Source: Parelaphostrongylus tenuis (lineage: Eukaryota > Nematoda > Chromadorea > Rhabditida > Metastrongylidae). Taken from it: 64,000 bases of DNA. The position numbers and the translations under genes were made by a program. The notes beneath the pieces were generated by a model. The model saw nothing but the letters and a program-made list of their open reading frames with translations, was not told the DNA's origin and ran no database searches. The stretch is from positions 1-64,000 of the forward strand of contig JAHQIW010000907.1 in assembly GCA_019055375.1 (NCBI GenBank), written 5' to 3'. Positions 38,885 to 50,836 of the stretch are shown here, in pieces (within the stretch, counting starts at the first letter, position 1; each line of letters begins with the position of its first letter).

Positions 38885-41340
38885 TTTCTTCTTGCATAAA
38901 AGCTTTCTCCTAGACATTTGGTAATCACTCGAAAGCTCAAATCTCTGCAATTTCAACGATATGTTTGATTTCTAAAAAAGGTTTTTTTAATTACTTTGCA
39001 ACAGAGGAAATAATAATATGTTTCACACTCAATTTTCTTCATTTGCTCTGATGGGGCGTCGATATGGCTTTTCATTGAAGTTTTATTAGTTATTAGATAG
39101 CCCAAATCTCGAGGATTTTGATGATTTAGGTGGTTTTCGAAAAGTTATCATAAAACGTTGTGAGAGCGAAAAGAAGATCACCTTTCACGCCTAAAACGCC
39201 ACCGCGCCGCTTGGATGTCATAGGTGGTTTACTGAGAATTATAGGTGAAGTTTATGAGTCAAAATTAACTTATCGTTACACAAAAATGAAACATCACGAA
39301 TAAACCTTGTTTAAAGGTTTTTCAATAAAAATAGTGATTTTTTCTCTTAAAATCCTTCACTTTTCAGCGCTATTACCACGCCCTTGTAAAAAACAAACAA
39401 ACTTCCACCCCCTATTATGTATTTGTATCACCTGTGATGCGAGAACGTGGCTTGAAACCACATCTTTTACAACCAAACTTTTTCAATAGAGGTCTATGCG
39501 GAGGTAATTCTAATATGTAGCTCGAGTAAATGTAGGAAGAGCGCACGTTCATCATTGCATACAATACTACTTCCACTATCAGCACCCATATTCAAAAAAA
39601 ATATTTTTCGCTCTTTCTAGACATATTTGTAATCAACCGATAGCTTAAGCCTCTAAAATTTGAAACAACGATTTCCTCAAAAAGTTCAGCAATTCTTCAA
39701 TAACAAAAGTCTCGGAAAATTCAATACAGTGCTTTTGATTCTCCAAGAAATTTCTTTATTGTGCTGCAACACTGAGATTAAGATTGCATTTCATGTGCGG
39801 CGCGTAAGCCTTCCACCGATATGTGCATGTACATTGCAAAATTGGCATCAAACCGTAGCCGTTCAAGAAGCAGTCGATAGCTCAAATTCGAGGATTTCAA
39901 TGGCGTGCTTGTCCTTTGAAAAAATTCTCTTTGCACTGTTTAGTAACAAGAATAAAACTGCGTTGCACATCGGAGTAATCATCGCTAGACCCGGCTTTTC
40001 TTCCAGGTTTTCGCAGCCATTCGATAGTGCAATTCTTAACAACTTCAAGGATGTGTTTAGTTTTTGAGAAAGATTTCTTAGTGCGTTGTTATAGCAAGAA
40101 GAAGATTGAGTTTTGCACTCGCCACGTACTGCATGCCATATGTAAACTGCGCTGCGCGATTGACACGGCGCCGAGTGTGAAACTCAATAATCTTTTAGTA
40201 TTAACAAAGCACTAAAACGTCTTTTTTAAAACCAAATTTGTCATTGAGATTATTAAGATTTGTGCTATCGATTGGCTATTGAAATTCTGAATGAAAACCT
40301 CTGCTCAACGAAAGATGCTCGAGTGTGGAAGAAAATTTGGTAGTTTTATGTTAAGCCGCGACAAATTTTCAAGCCAATCTCATTCGCTGGACAGGAACTT
40401 TTCATAGGAGTGCTTGCAGTTATTCGAAAGCTTAAACCTCAGCCTATATCTGTGCATCGCAGGTTTTTTGAAACACCCTTTATAGAGCTGTAGCATCTAG
40501 AAAAATAGTTTGTTTCTCACTCGCCTTTCGCCTTCATTTTTACCACGAGTATAATATGGTGGAAGCTCGAAAAGCAGTGTGTACAGAATTTTTTGTTGTA
40601 TCAAAATCACGCTTTTCTATCTAAAGTTTCTACCAATACGGTGAGAAAATCTCTAGGAAAATAGCAATAATTGCCGCAGTTTTAACGCACAATGCTCTAA
40701 ATCACTGTCGAGCTACACGGCATATGAGGAGATTATCTTACTAACAAGCCATCACTGTGGCTTTCCTTCACATTTTACTCAGCTATGAATCTTTTCGGCA
40801 ACTTTGCTTAATGCCCAACTCACGGAGCGGTGGAACGCTGCCAAGGCGGAACGACCGACCGAGTTTGAAATATTGTTGTTGAATTGGGGATTTCCTCACC
40901 ATTTCGACAAAAACTTCGGATAGAAAACGTAGATTCTGATGCTGCGGAATATTGTCTACACGCTGATATGCTTTTCGTGCTTCCAGCAAATTATACGCAT
41001 GGTAAAAATGAAGGCGAAAAGTGAGTGAGAAATGAAATCTCATTCTGGATGCTGTGTGAAATGCTACACGAAAGGGTGTTCTAAAAAAACTGCAACGCAG
41101 CGTAGTAGCCAGAGATATAACTTTCTAATAATTACTAACAATTCTTTGAAACGATCCTGTTCAGCGAATGAGATCGACTTGAAAATTTGTTGCCGTCTAA
41201 CATATATGTACCGAAAATTTTACATCACCTTTACACCACAATATAAAAACCATGTGAAAGTTAAAACACACCCTTCAGATTCTTAATATCCAAGCTGTAG
41301 AATAATTACTCAAATCTCGAAAAAGAAGAAAAATGCCTTC
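38885..41340. repeat. Cluster of fold-back family 2 units
   Basis: At least five partial units, each with the blocks 'GATAGCTCAAATCTC', 'TTCTCAAAAAGG...' and 'CTGTAGCA...GAAAA...', follow one another in both orientations. The open frames inside (for example 39660-40067) are products of the repeat and are not called as genes. Confidence 0.5.
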
Positions 41341-42084
41341 TTCAAATTCGGGTGCGGAAAGGAGAAAAGTACAGAGAAAACTTTTTAGAGACACATATTT
41401 CTGAGCAATAGTTTGCATAATGCCAATGTTCTAAGCCCTTTATTCAGACACAATTTTCCCCTACCGCTCAGAATTCTTCCACTATCTATAAGTACTTAAC
41501 CTTTTCTCGCGTACACCAACTCTGAATGATTGGAAATAAGCGATTGACTGATATAAACTTAGTGATCATGAGAGTTTCCGATGAGCAGGTATCGAATAAA
41601 GCACGCATAATAATTTTCGATGAATCACCAACTGTTCTCCAATTTTTATTTACTATGATGACTATTGGGTCTTGCATAACTAGAGAAGAGTAATACCTAA
41701 AGATTTTCCTGATAATCTTCTTTGTACAATGCAGTACATTTGATTGAATGCGAAATGTACTACAACTGCGTGGTAAGCGGGAGTTTTCTCTACATAAAAG
41801 ACGCATAACAAACGAAAAGCACATGAGAGAGTAAAGAAAGTCTTGCTCTATCAAAGTACTACAAGAATTCCGAAATCTTCTGCCAAACGAAGAAAAAGAA
41901 CCTAAATCAGACAACGGAAATTGCGTAAATCACTTTCTGCGCATCGGTTTCATAGCGCCGTTAAGGGTTAATCACGATGGGTAGTCAATTATTAACTCTC
42001 TTTGTCATCTTCACTCAGTAATCAGTTGATTATTTTACCACTCAGGAACTATGAACTTGGCGAGAGGGACTCAAATGCCTAATA

Positions 42085-42350
42085 GCTATTTTTGAGTCAT
42101 GCATAAGGACTATTATGGGCACTTATACAGTACCATCTAACACGTGTTTCAGCCCTGCAGCCTCGTCACTTGCACGGTGTCCTTCTCCCGAAAAGGATTG
42201 GCTCAGGCGAAAGACACTGCGCAACTGACGAGGCTGCAAGGCCGAAACACGTGTTTGCATGGCACTGTTTAAGTGCCCATAACAGATCACATGCATGGCT
42301 CAAAAATAACTATTAGGCACACTGAAGCTTGGTCTAAAGAAACACTAGAA
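42085..42350 (+). repeat. Fold-back family 1, complete shorter copy
   Basis: Left arm TTTTGAGTCATGCATAAGGA, AACACGTGTTTCAGCC, CTGCAGCCTCGTCA; right arm TGACGAGGCTGCAAGGCCGA, AACACGTGTTTGCATGG, CATGCATGGCTCAAAA. Inner loop about 60 bases. Confidence 0.75.
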
Positions 42351-42526
42351 ACGAAAGAGACTCAAATCTTTGACCATTTTTTTCAAATTCTCTTCTCAGC
42401 TTTGCGTATATAGACACATAAGCGACTACATTAAGTGTAAAAACGGATTCAAGATATAAGGTTGCTCTTCTACGATCTGTAAATGATCTCAAGCTTAAGT
42501 ATTACCTTATGTATGGTGGCTGAGAA

Positions 42527-42830
42527 GAGCGCATGTGGCGCAGTGGTTATAGGTGCACTGTGTCGCACACGAGGTCGATGGTTCGAATTCGCATTTATGG
42601 CTCACAAGCCATCCATCGTCGGTAAATTCGTATCAAACTGGTCTCATACTTATCTAGGAGGATCTGCAACACTGACTCGATACAGCGGTAGGCCACTGCG
42701 GGTTTTCATAAAGACCAGATATGCATTCATTCACCTCAACCGAAATTAGAATTGAACACGAATGCACGGCGCACCCTTCACGGATTGATTGACACTGAGA
42801 GATTTATCTGCTAGCTCTAAGATGACGGTA
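42527..42830 (+). repeat. tRNA-derived SINE
   Basis: tRNA-like head with A box (TGGCGCAGTGGTTATAGG) and B box (GGTTCGAATTC) about 35 bases apart, then a body with GTCTCATACTTATCTAGGAG and a tail GATTGATTGACACTGAGAG. Promoter for RNA polymerase III by homology; about 300 bases. Confidence 0.75.
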
Positions 42831-43516
42831 AGCAACCGACAAGCGAATGGACGTCCCAGGACTCGAACAATATTTGCGGGCATCTTATCCAAGCACCTAT
42901 GCGTTTCATACTTTTCAATTCAGAAGGAGCATTCTTCATAACAAAATCATTAGCTCAAATTCTGGCTCTTGTCAATATCTCACTATTTCGTAATAAAATT
43001 TTTGTCTGTACGATTTCGCGAAATTAATGGCCGTAGATCAGTCTATTGAGAGTTTCTTCGTACTGGTTTGAATAACAAAACTGCCACGTTACTTTACTAC
43101 TCCAATACATCGATCTTCAAACGTGGAGTTATAAACTGCTATTCATTTAGCACTGTTTTCTGAATCAGTGGACACTCGTAGACATAACCATTTACGGAAT
43201 CCGCCATTCTCATAAACAGTAGTTGCAAGAAAACGAAAAATGTGTGGCGAGGTTGGCGTAACTTGTGACAAAGAACCAACTAAAATTTCGAGGAATTCCA
43301 GTATTTTAATACACTAAACTCGCAGCATACAAATATCACCCGTCAGAATTCACACTTATAGGATACGTGGAATATAGCGAATAGATTAATATCAAATTGT
43401 TTCTGAGGTTAGAAGCTACAGCCAAAGATTTGGGAATGATAGAAAAAGTTCTATAATGAGCAGGAAACGAAACAGTGATAAAGTTGTATTTTATTAGGAT
43501 TTAACACCTCTCCAAC

Positions 43517-43610
43517 AAGAATCTGCTTGCTTAGGCCAGCAGACAGAACGTAGAAAACGAGGAGGAGTTGATGGCGGTACATCAATCATGTCTTGTGGCT
43601 TCTCACTGTG
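43517..43610 (-). CDS. Possible internal exon
   Basis: A short block encodes PQDMIDVPPSTPPRFLRSVC then WPKQADSCWR and ends at GAG|GTGTTA. A competing frame overlaps its 5' side and ends at a GTGAGA donor. Unrecognised. Confidence 0.2.
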
Positions 43611-43939
43611 TTAAGTGATTTAAGGTCAACCGGTCGATCAAAGGCTTTCGATATGCGACAGTTGCTAGGCAGACTCTAAACAGGTGTCTGTGTATTAATG
43701 CAATCAAAAGAATCAAAGAATAATTGTATTCGCCGATGTAACTCAGAAAAATAATTGAAAACAGTAATCAACTGCATTTATAGGTTGTTAAATACTTCTT
43801 CCGCACTATTTCTCATTCAGTTTTTTTCCTATATTTCAAATTAGGTTATTTCCAAAAGACTGTAGTATGTTGAAGAATGTTCTAGTAACACTTGGATACA
43901 GCCGTAGTGCCGTCACTCACCATTTAGTTAAAACAAGCT

Positions 43940-44255
43940 TCAGCACATGTGGAGCAGTGGTTAGAGGTGCTCTGCGTCGCACACGAGGTCAATGGCTCGA
44001 TCTCGCGCTCATGGCTCACCTAGCCATCCAACCCTCCGGGGTCGGTAAATTGGTACCAGACAGGTCTCAGACTTGTCTGGGAGGATAAGCAGCACTGACT
44101 CGGTTCAGCGGGAGGCCACCGCGAGTCATTGTAAAGGCCAGATATGCATTCTATCACCTCAAACGAAGTTAAAAATTGAAGTCGAATGCATGGCGCATCG
44201 CTCAGGGATTGATCGACGCCGGGAGCTTTATCCTTATATCCTTTAAGCTTCAGTA
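43940..44255 (+). repeat. tRNA-derived SINE
   Basis: A box TGGAGCAGTGGTTAGAGG, B box GGCTCGATCTC, body AGGTCTCAGACTTGTCTGGG, tail GATTGATCGACGCCGGGAGC. The most complete copy; the mariner relic starts right after it. Confidence 0.75.
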
Positions 44256-44279
44256 CAATGATGCCTCGATGAATACCTT

Positions 44280-44965
44280 ATGCATTAACCGACCACGGTC
44301 GTCCTGCACGCCTGACCATCTGCAAAAGTCTTCTGCTGCGACCGCATAGTCAAGAATTTCTCAAGTCGATCATCAGCGAAAAATACTGCCGGGTCTACTA
44401 CGACAATAAGCGCCACTTCTACTGGCTACACAGCACTGCAGGCCCGCTAGCCCAGCCATGGCCCAAGTTCCATACTCGCATGATTAAGCTCTCTGTCTTC
44501 TGAAGTTGGTAGAGCATGCTCCTTTGGCAATTCCTCGACAACTAGTAGATAGTCACTACCAACATCTATGAAGAAGAACTCGGGAAGTTAGCATTAGCAG
44601 TGCAAGAAAAGCGTCCTAAACAACTCACTGTCTTCCTCCTTTGAAATGTCATTCGATCTCACATTGCAAAGTCGAGTCACCGCATTTTGATGAAACCGAG
44701 CTGAACCACGGTATTACATCTACCGTATAGCCCTGATTTTGCTTCATATGATTATCAACTCTTCCGTGCCCTAAAGCATAAATTGAGGGGAAATAATATT
44801 AGATTACAACCAGCTTTAAATCACCGACTTCTCTGATTGCCAGCTTCATCTTTTTTATGAGAAAGGCATCCAATCCTCGCCCAGCAAATGGTTGCATATC
44901 ATTGATCATGATGGTGATTATATTGTTGACTAGCAGATTTCTTTGTATAAGTAGCAAATACCTTA
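44280..44965 (+). mobile_element. Mariner relic, C-terminal two thirds
   Basis: Decayed frames encode YDNKRHFYWLHSTAGP, the AVQEKRPKQLTVFL region, then PYSPDFASYDYQLFRALKHK LRGNNIR and, after a shift, a C-terminal IIDHDGDYIVD. These match mariner transposase (YDN block, PYSPDLAPSDYHLF motif, terminal DGEYIVD). It starts right after the SINE ending near 44255. Confidence 0.7.
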
Positions 44966-45649
44966 ACAAGTGTCGAAATGCGTGAGAAATTATGGAACCA
45001 CCCAGTACTTTGCCAAGGACAACTTTCTAGGCTATCACTAAGCTTTTGATTTAATTTTGAGCTGATCGGCTGACCACCTAATCTGTGAGAAACATCACCA
45101 CTAATTCGTTTCTTTGCCTTACAATTGTTGGCCATGGTGGTGGTTTCTATCCGTGATAATATTTTATGTAATTCTTTTTTTTCAATAACTGCCAAATCAT
45201 GCTAAAGAGGGAAGAAATTGATGAGGTTCGTGTGGCGTCTAGATTGCCGTCGTACATGGCACACTCAATCAAGATTGAAGAAACTAGGGCGCTGAATCAC
45301 ACCAAAATTTGTTACATCTTGCTGGCTTTGATGAAGACGCGATTCTTTCATCTGATCTGATGAGCGATGCACGACAACCGTCTGGACGCCACACGACCCT
45401 CACCAATCTTCTTCCTATTCAACATGATTCGACAATTACCAAAAAAAGAACGACACCTGCATATATGGAAATAGAGTTGAACAAAGACCAAACGTAAAAT
45501 ACTCGTGCAATATCTAAAACAAGATGAGAAGAAAGTTTGAAGATCTGACACGCTAACAAAGACCAAAACATAAACACATCGTTCTTCACGATTTTAGTAA
45601 AAACTCACTGCGAGATACGGTGAGTAATAGAGTCATCAGGAGTAACTAG

Positions 45650-45930
45650 GTTAGGTAAGATCGCGTTTCCGAATGTGCAAAGTTACTTTTGGAAGTCGAT
45701 CTAATTGTTACGTCATGCTAACTCACTTCTAAAATCAGTCCTTGGCAAGATCGCGTATAATCCATACGAACTTCAAAATGAACTGAGTTATAAGGCACGG
45801 CTAGAAAGATTAGTTCTTCTTTTGATTTTCTTAGTCTTTCTTGTTCTCACGAGATATTCTATTGCTAATCTGTGGAGGAATTGTGGGCTTAGTTGGCTCA
45901 AGAAGCGGGCTCGAACATATTTCTAAAGTA
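45650..45930 (+). mobile_element. Penelope-like element, N-terminal fragment
   Basis: The block SLLKSVLGKIAYNPYELQNE then LSYKARLERL aligns with the N-terminal LHELQNQLRYRARLDR block of the copy at 52.1 kb. Only about 90 codons survive. Confidence 0.5.
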
Positions 45931-46079
45931 GATTGCAAAGCCCTCTAAGAACACCTCACCATTTGAGAATGAGAAAAACGATACAACGATATTGTTACAG
46001 TTTCACCATGATTTTAAAAAAGTTACAAGCTCTTTCTGTGTTATCAAACGCTTTCCTCGATAAACAGAGGCGTGGTCGT

Positions 46080-46545
46080 TGATAGTGGTATTTATTGAAC
46101 CCAATAACGGAGTACAATATCAATATAATGACGATCTTTCGGAACTATCGCCTTCTTCAGAGCCTGAAATGATCAAATTGATGCGCAATCCACTCAGTTT
46201 AATACTTCCATGAACCCGGCAAAGAAACGTGGTAAACAAATTTCGGTTCGCACAGTAATAGCTTCTGTGAAGAAATTAACCGTTCTGCCGTTTTAAGTCT
46301 CCTAATTATTCAGTGAAGAGAAGCTGCATCGAGTCGTTACAAAAAGTGGGAAGGAACATGCTCAGCTCAGTTCAGAAAAAATCGGCTCAGATATGGCACA
46401 AGGTCAAGCGAGATTGCGAAACAATCTTCCTTGAGGTTCATTTTTGGATTCTTGATAATTATCCAAAAAGCTTCACGAGCTTTCGCGCAGACGTTCTGCT
46501 TTCGAAGTAAAATCTTTTCCATTGGTTTTTGCTCGCCATCCGTGC
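46080..46545 (-). mobile_element. Penelope-like element, 3' fragment
   Basis: The minus strand encodes NVCAKAREAFWIIIKNPKMN followed by LKEDCFAISLDLVPYLSRF, the C-terminal end of a PLE GIY-YIG region. It is followed by a degraded hammerhead-like terminal motif (46137-46160, CTGAAGA...GAAA on the minus strand). It faces the N-terminal fragment at 45650-45930. Confidence 0.55.
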
Positions 46546-47032
46546 CTAAAAGAGTGTTTTGTTTGGCTTTGATTTTCCAGTTATTATGAAAGTAGGGAAT
46601 TATGCAATCTATGCCGACGTTAATAAAAAGTCGACCATTAGAACTTCAGCTTCTCCTGTATTTTCATACCATACGAATATTTGTTATAGATTTGCCAAGC
46701 ACTTCATTCCTTCATTATGTTCAATATGCTAATAGCTTGTTAGCATCATTTCTACTCGATCTCACTTGATGAACTTCATTTTAAAAAAAATCTACCGCTT
46801 CTCGAGCAAGGGCTAAATTCGAAGTAGTGCAGGACAATAGATTTCAGTGACAAGGATATTGATCAAGTGGGGACGGAGCTTCTATTCATAAAATTATCCT
46901 CGAAAATTTCCTGCTTGTGACAAATTTGAATAAAGGAATTCGATTGAGATAAGGTTTTTTTTTGAGTTTGTTGAAGGTCAGTGACGCCTTTTCTGAAGGA
47001 TCTGCCTTGTTTTGAATATAACAACAGCTTAC

Positions 47033-47149
47033 ACTTTCACAACGTCGAAAAATTTTCTTCCCAATCTGAGATATGAATGAGATATAATTTGTCAAGTTCT
47101 CTGCAACGCCTTTAGAGATATCGCTTTGATAAACCAAGGTAATCACCCT
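47033..47149 (-). CDS. Single internal exon, unrecognised
   Basis: A 39-codon phase 0/0 exon is bounded by acceptor GAGTTTCAG and donor AGT|GTAAGC. It encodes RVITLVYQSDISKGVAENL then a segment ending KKIFRRCES. A donor-like GTAAGAG lies 38 bases upstream after a short open block (NNYPYCFFGIG), which could be the preceding exon. It sits on the same strand, 1.5 kb downstream of the POT1-like stop, so it probably belongs to a separate gene. Confidence 0.35.
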
Positions 47150-48656
47150 CTGAAACTCAAAGTTTACCTCTTCATAGACACTCTTACCAATTCCAAAAAA
47201 ACAGTAGGGGTAATTATTCACTACTTGAGCTTCTTGGATCTTTCCAATAGTTATATCAACCTATCACTATGTCAAGTGGCTCGCAGCCGTTCTATCTTTG
47301 GAAATCGGATATGCTATGCCGTTGGTGAAAAAGAGCAATCTAGCATTAGTATAAGACAATCCCAGAATGGACTCGTCAAAACAACCTACGTCATCACTGG
47401 CACCTCAGGACTCTCAGCGATCACGCGATCGAATAGAAACATAGCACATATACTACATTTGGCAACTCATTATTTTATTATTTTATTTTCTTGCTAAATT
47501 GCCTTTTTGGACCGTCCCTTCCAAACTTCCATACAAACAAACCTAATTTTGCTACCTCTAGTTTTGTGAAGAGAAGTTTCATTATTCATAATGAAACACT
47601 AATTTTCAGTTTCTGTTCGTATTAAGTTGTGTTGCTGAAGCCGATGACAGTGACTTCAAGTTAGAGTCGACAGTACAGCAATCGGAATCTCCAACATTCC
47701 CACAACTCTCATTCCACCTGTGATCGTTGGCAAATTGCTTCCAAAACATGCTGATATATATTAGGACGATTACTCTCAACGGCTAACGATGACTTTATAA
47801 CGAATAAAAGACTAATCGTGCACTCAAGAATTAACAGAATCGAATTCGCGCAGGTATAAATCGACCGAATAAGTTTTGGGCGACCACACTAATATCAATA
47901 TGAGACCATAGCTCATTTTAAAAAGAAACACAGTCGCTTCATACTATACAAATTCTTCTTATGAGCAGATGAAGTAAAAATAAACCTAGATGTTGATTGA
48001 TTTATAGGAGATGTTCAAGGCAATTGACTTGATTCATAGCATCACATTCAGTGCATGCCTAACGGATATAACAATGTGAGTTAGCTTACTATTTCAGACC
48101 AAAACCTTTACATTTTAGGGAAACCAGCAACCAATTTTTCCAAAAAATGGATGGCCTGGTACTACCTGAGGCACGGGATCAAACCAGTAAGCGAACAAAA
48201 TGAGAGACTTGTATCACTGCACATTACGCGACTTAACTCATTGTTGTACCTGAATAATACAGTATTACCATGTCCTCTCATTCTTAAAACTACATAACTT
48301 CGTGCCACAAGTGGTAATGACCCGGAAAACACAATTTTGTAACAATTCGTCGAAGCTTATCCTGATTTTCAACTACATAACAGTTTAGGAGATTAGAAGC
48401 GATGACTGCGCCGAGCAAAGCAGTTGTAAATAAAAAATTTATTGAAAGATGTTAAGTAACTTCAGATTTCACTCAATAAAAAAGAAGTTCGGAATTTCTT
48501 TATCCAACACGATCATATATAGTTTATAAAACCAGATGAATTAGATAGACAAGATCTGTGACAGACAATCACGCAATGAAAAATGTTAATCAATCGCCCA
48601 TTATCGCTACTCAATGAATATTTCTACTTCCAGTAATATATTGTTAGATGATAAGG

Positions 48657-49812
48657 TCACGCTTTTTCAGCCTCTGATCGTCCGCCTCCATTGCAATGTT
48701 CGTTCTCGTCTATTGAATCCGAACGTTCCATAGCAGAATAACTACGCGAAACCCTTTCGTCTGGTAGTTTATGTGACAGAATAACTTTAGCGATATCACT
48801 GAATTCATGATTTTATGACCAGAAACAAAATACACCGATGTCTTTGAAAGCACTCCTGATAAAAAAGTAAGAATACTAAGTATGTCATATACAAAAAATT
48901 ACATAGATCAAAAAGCGATAAGTACTTTTTGAGTTTGACGAGGCGATAATGTCGATCAACTACATCTGGAGAGATCTCTATAATATCGCGTCCATGAGAT
49001 TTACCTTCGTGTAAAGTGAGAACTGGTATTTTATGTTTACTACCCTTATATGAATGCACATTTTTCAACACCACAATGGAACCACTCTAAAATAGAATTG
49101 TTTTTTGAACAGCATTCTTGTTGCAAGAAAGAATCAATCTAGTAAACCTTAAGGGCTGAAGCTCGCGTTATCCACTCCCCAAAAACCATGACATCGATAA
49201 AGTAAGACTCAGGAACTCCGTTGAAAAATTCCGCTGGTGGAAAGACTGTTTCCGCGTCATTGAGGAGAAACCGATCAAAATGTTCAAGCTGAGGCCTAAA
49301 AATTTCAATTCTTCTTTAAAAGTTTCAAACATCAATATCTTTTCAAGCAAAACCAAAAGAAAAGAAGAGGAAGAACCTTACAGAAGAAAAACAATCACGT
49401 TCGAACCAGAAGAAAAACTAAATCTTTAGCTTCTGCTCACTGCCTACTACTTCTGTATAACAGAGTGGGACGTGAATTACTGCCATAAGAGTGCCGAATT
49501 ACGAGCAAAACTTGGACACTGAGGTGGCTTCGAAACAGTGAACCGATGCCAGAAGGGCAGAGCGAGAACCTTGATGGCGCAACGAGTAATACGTGAACTC
49601 CAGGAAAAAATAACACCGTTTCCAAGCCACATCAGGTCAGGTATTTCTGTGGTTGCAATTCACACCGCACTCTGCTATGAGAACATAATAAGCAGTTACT
49701 AAAAGTTGGAGATTGAAAAAAAAATCACGTGATTTCACGACCGTCCCAAACACGAAGTACGAAAGCACGTTTAGATCCTTCATAAACGGAGACCTTTTGC
49801 AAAGGAAACGAC
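48657..49812 (-). CDS. POT1-type telomere-binding OB fold (3' part of gene)
   Basis: Likely binds telomeric single-stranded DNA in the nucleus. Four exons join in phase: 49812-49729, 49295-49148, 49086-48926 and 48798-48657 (stop TGA). Exon 1 ends in RAFVLRVWDGREIT, matching the VWDG strand of the second OB fold of POT1. Exon 2 holds ESYFIDVMVFGEWITRASAL and exon 3 opens SGSIVVLKNVHSYKGS then LTLHEGKSHGRDIIEISPD. Together these match the POT1 order hydrophobic strand, V-x-x-A-x-x-L, G-S/D-x-h-x-h-x-x-H, then LHGG-x-x-x-GR. Splice sites include acceptors CTATTTTAG and AATTTTTAG. The last exon is a 46-residue polar tail; a possible AATAAA (minus) is at 48438-48443. Caenorhabditis relatives are POT-1, POT-2, POT-3 and MRT-1. 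The gene ends soon after the fold, so no SNM1 nuclease as in MRT-1. The exon before 49812 is unresolved: a block near 50480-50520 ends one base out of phase. Confidence 0.75.
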
Positions 49813-49834
49813 CTGCAACAATAGAAAATAGAAT

Positions 49835-50430
49835 GAATCCTTTCATTATTATTTGAGCCAACATGTCATGTGGTCTGGTAAGGGCTCTTGTACAGCCCGA
49901 TACACGTGTTTCGTCTTTACAGACTCGTCAGTCGGGCAGAACCCGTCGTCTTTCGATATTTATGAAGTCAGTTCTCTCGGGAGCTCTGCTCCTTTACATA
50001 GAGTTATCGAAGAAGTACGTTTTACACTCTATGTAATGATAACTCAAATAATAATGGAAGGATTTATTGAAATTTGAGCGTGGTCTTAATAAAGCACTCG
50101 AAGGAAAGGTATAATATGATAAAAATATCAGCCAGCTAGCAATCGAGTGCGAAAACACTCTGTGTTAGGTGAAAATTTCGCTTGACATAGAGTGTCAAAC
50201 GTACGTCTTCGATAACTCTATATAAGGGAGCAGAGCTCCCGAGAGAATTGACTCCAAAAATATCGAAAGACGACGGGTTCTGCCCGACTGACGAGTGTGT
50301 AAAGACGAAACACGTGTATCGAGCTGTACAAGAGCCCTTATCAGACCACATGACATGCTGGCTCAAATAATAAGGAAAGGATTTATTAAAATTCGAGCGT
50401 GGTCTTAATAAAGCAATTGAAGGAAAGAAA
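49835..50430 (+). repeat. Fold-back family 1: two copies forming a ~600-bp palindrome
   Basis: Left half from 49835 (TTATTTGAGCCAACATGTCA, TACACGTGTTTCGTCTTTAC, CAGTCGGGCAGAACCCGTCG) is repeated in reverse complement from 50170 to 50370 (CGACGGGTTCTGCCCGACTG, GTAAAGACGAAACACGTGTA, TGACATGCTGGCTCAAATAA). The flanking motif GAGCGTGGTCTTAATAAAGC appears after both halves. It lies between the cysteine-rich exons and the POT1-like exons. No coding capacity; a non-autonomous MITE-like element. Confidence 0.8.
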
Positions 50431-50836
50431 ATAGAATGGCTGGCACTTCGCTTAATGCGCTCCAAAGTGTTCACCACAAACAATGGCCAGCCTTTGTGGA
50501 TCGGAAGCAGTTTTTCTCATGCAACTCTGGTACCAATTTTCTAACAAGTATGGCGGTCCGTATATAACTAATGCATTTTTCGTGACCACCATTTGTTTGA
50601 ACGTGGTTAAGTAGGGAACTCGTTACTACGCTGCACCCCTGCTTCATAGCACCCTTACTTAAATTACTTTACTTCGATTCAGAAGAGAGAAGTATCCCCA
50701 AATCGTGCTAAGAAAATCTCAGCAGAGTTTACAACTTATGATTTGATGGAACCATATAAAACCTACGTGGTATGGAAATTGCTACTAAAAATAAAGATTT
50801 GTAGAAATCTAATAAAGAACATAAATAATGGAGCAC

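Noticed and set aside
39660..40067. 135-codon plus frame
   Set aside because: Lies wholly in fold-back family 2 repeat units; no splice sites or known domain.
41486..41914. 142-codon minus frame
   Set aside because: One frame this long is expected by chance in 64 kb of this composition; no domain, weak splice context.
44899..45195. 98-codon minus frame with a Kozak-like ATG at about 45134
   Set aside because: Overlaps the mariner 3' end; a first exon MANNCKAKKRISGDVS is possible but unsupported by a following exon.
46313..46510. 65-codon plus frame after a good acceptor
   Set aside because: The minus strand here encodes the PLE C-terminus, so this is a shadow.
47126..47497. 123-codon plus frame
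   Set aside because: Antisense to a better splice-bounded minus exon at 47033-47149.
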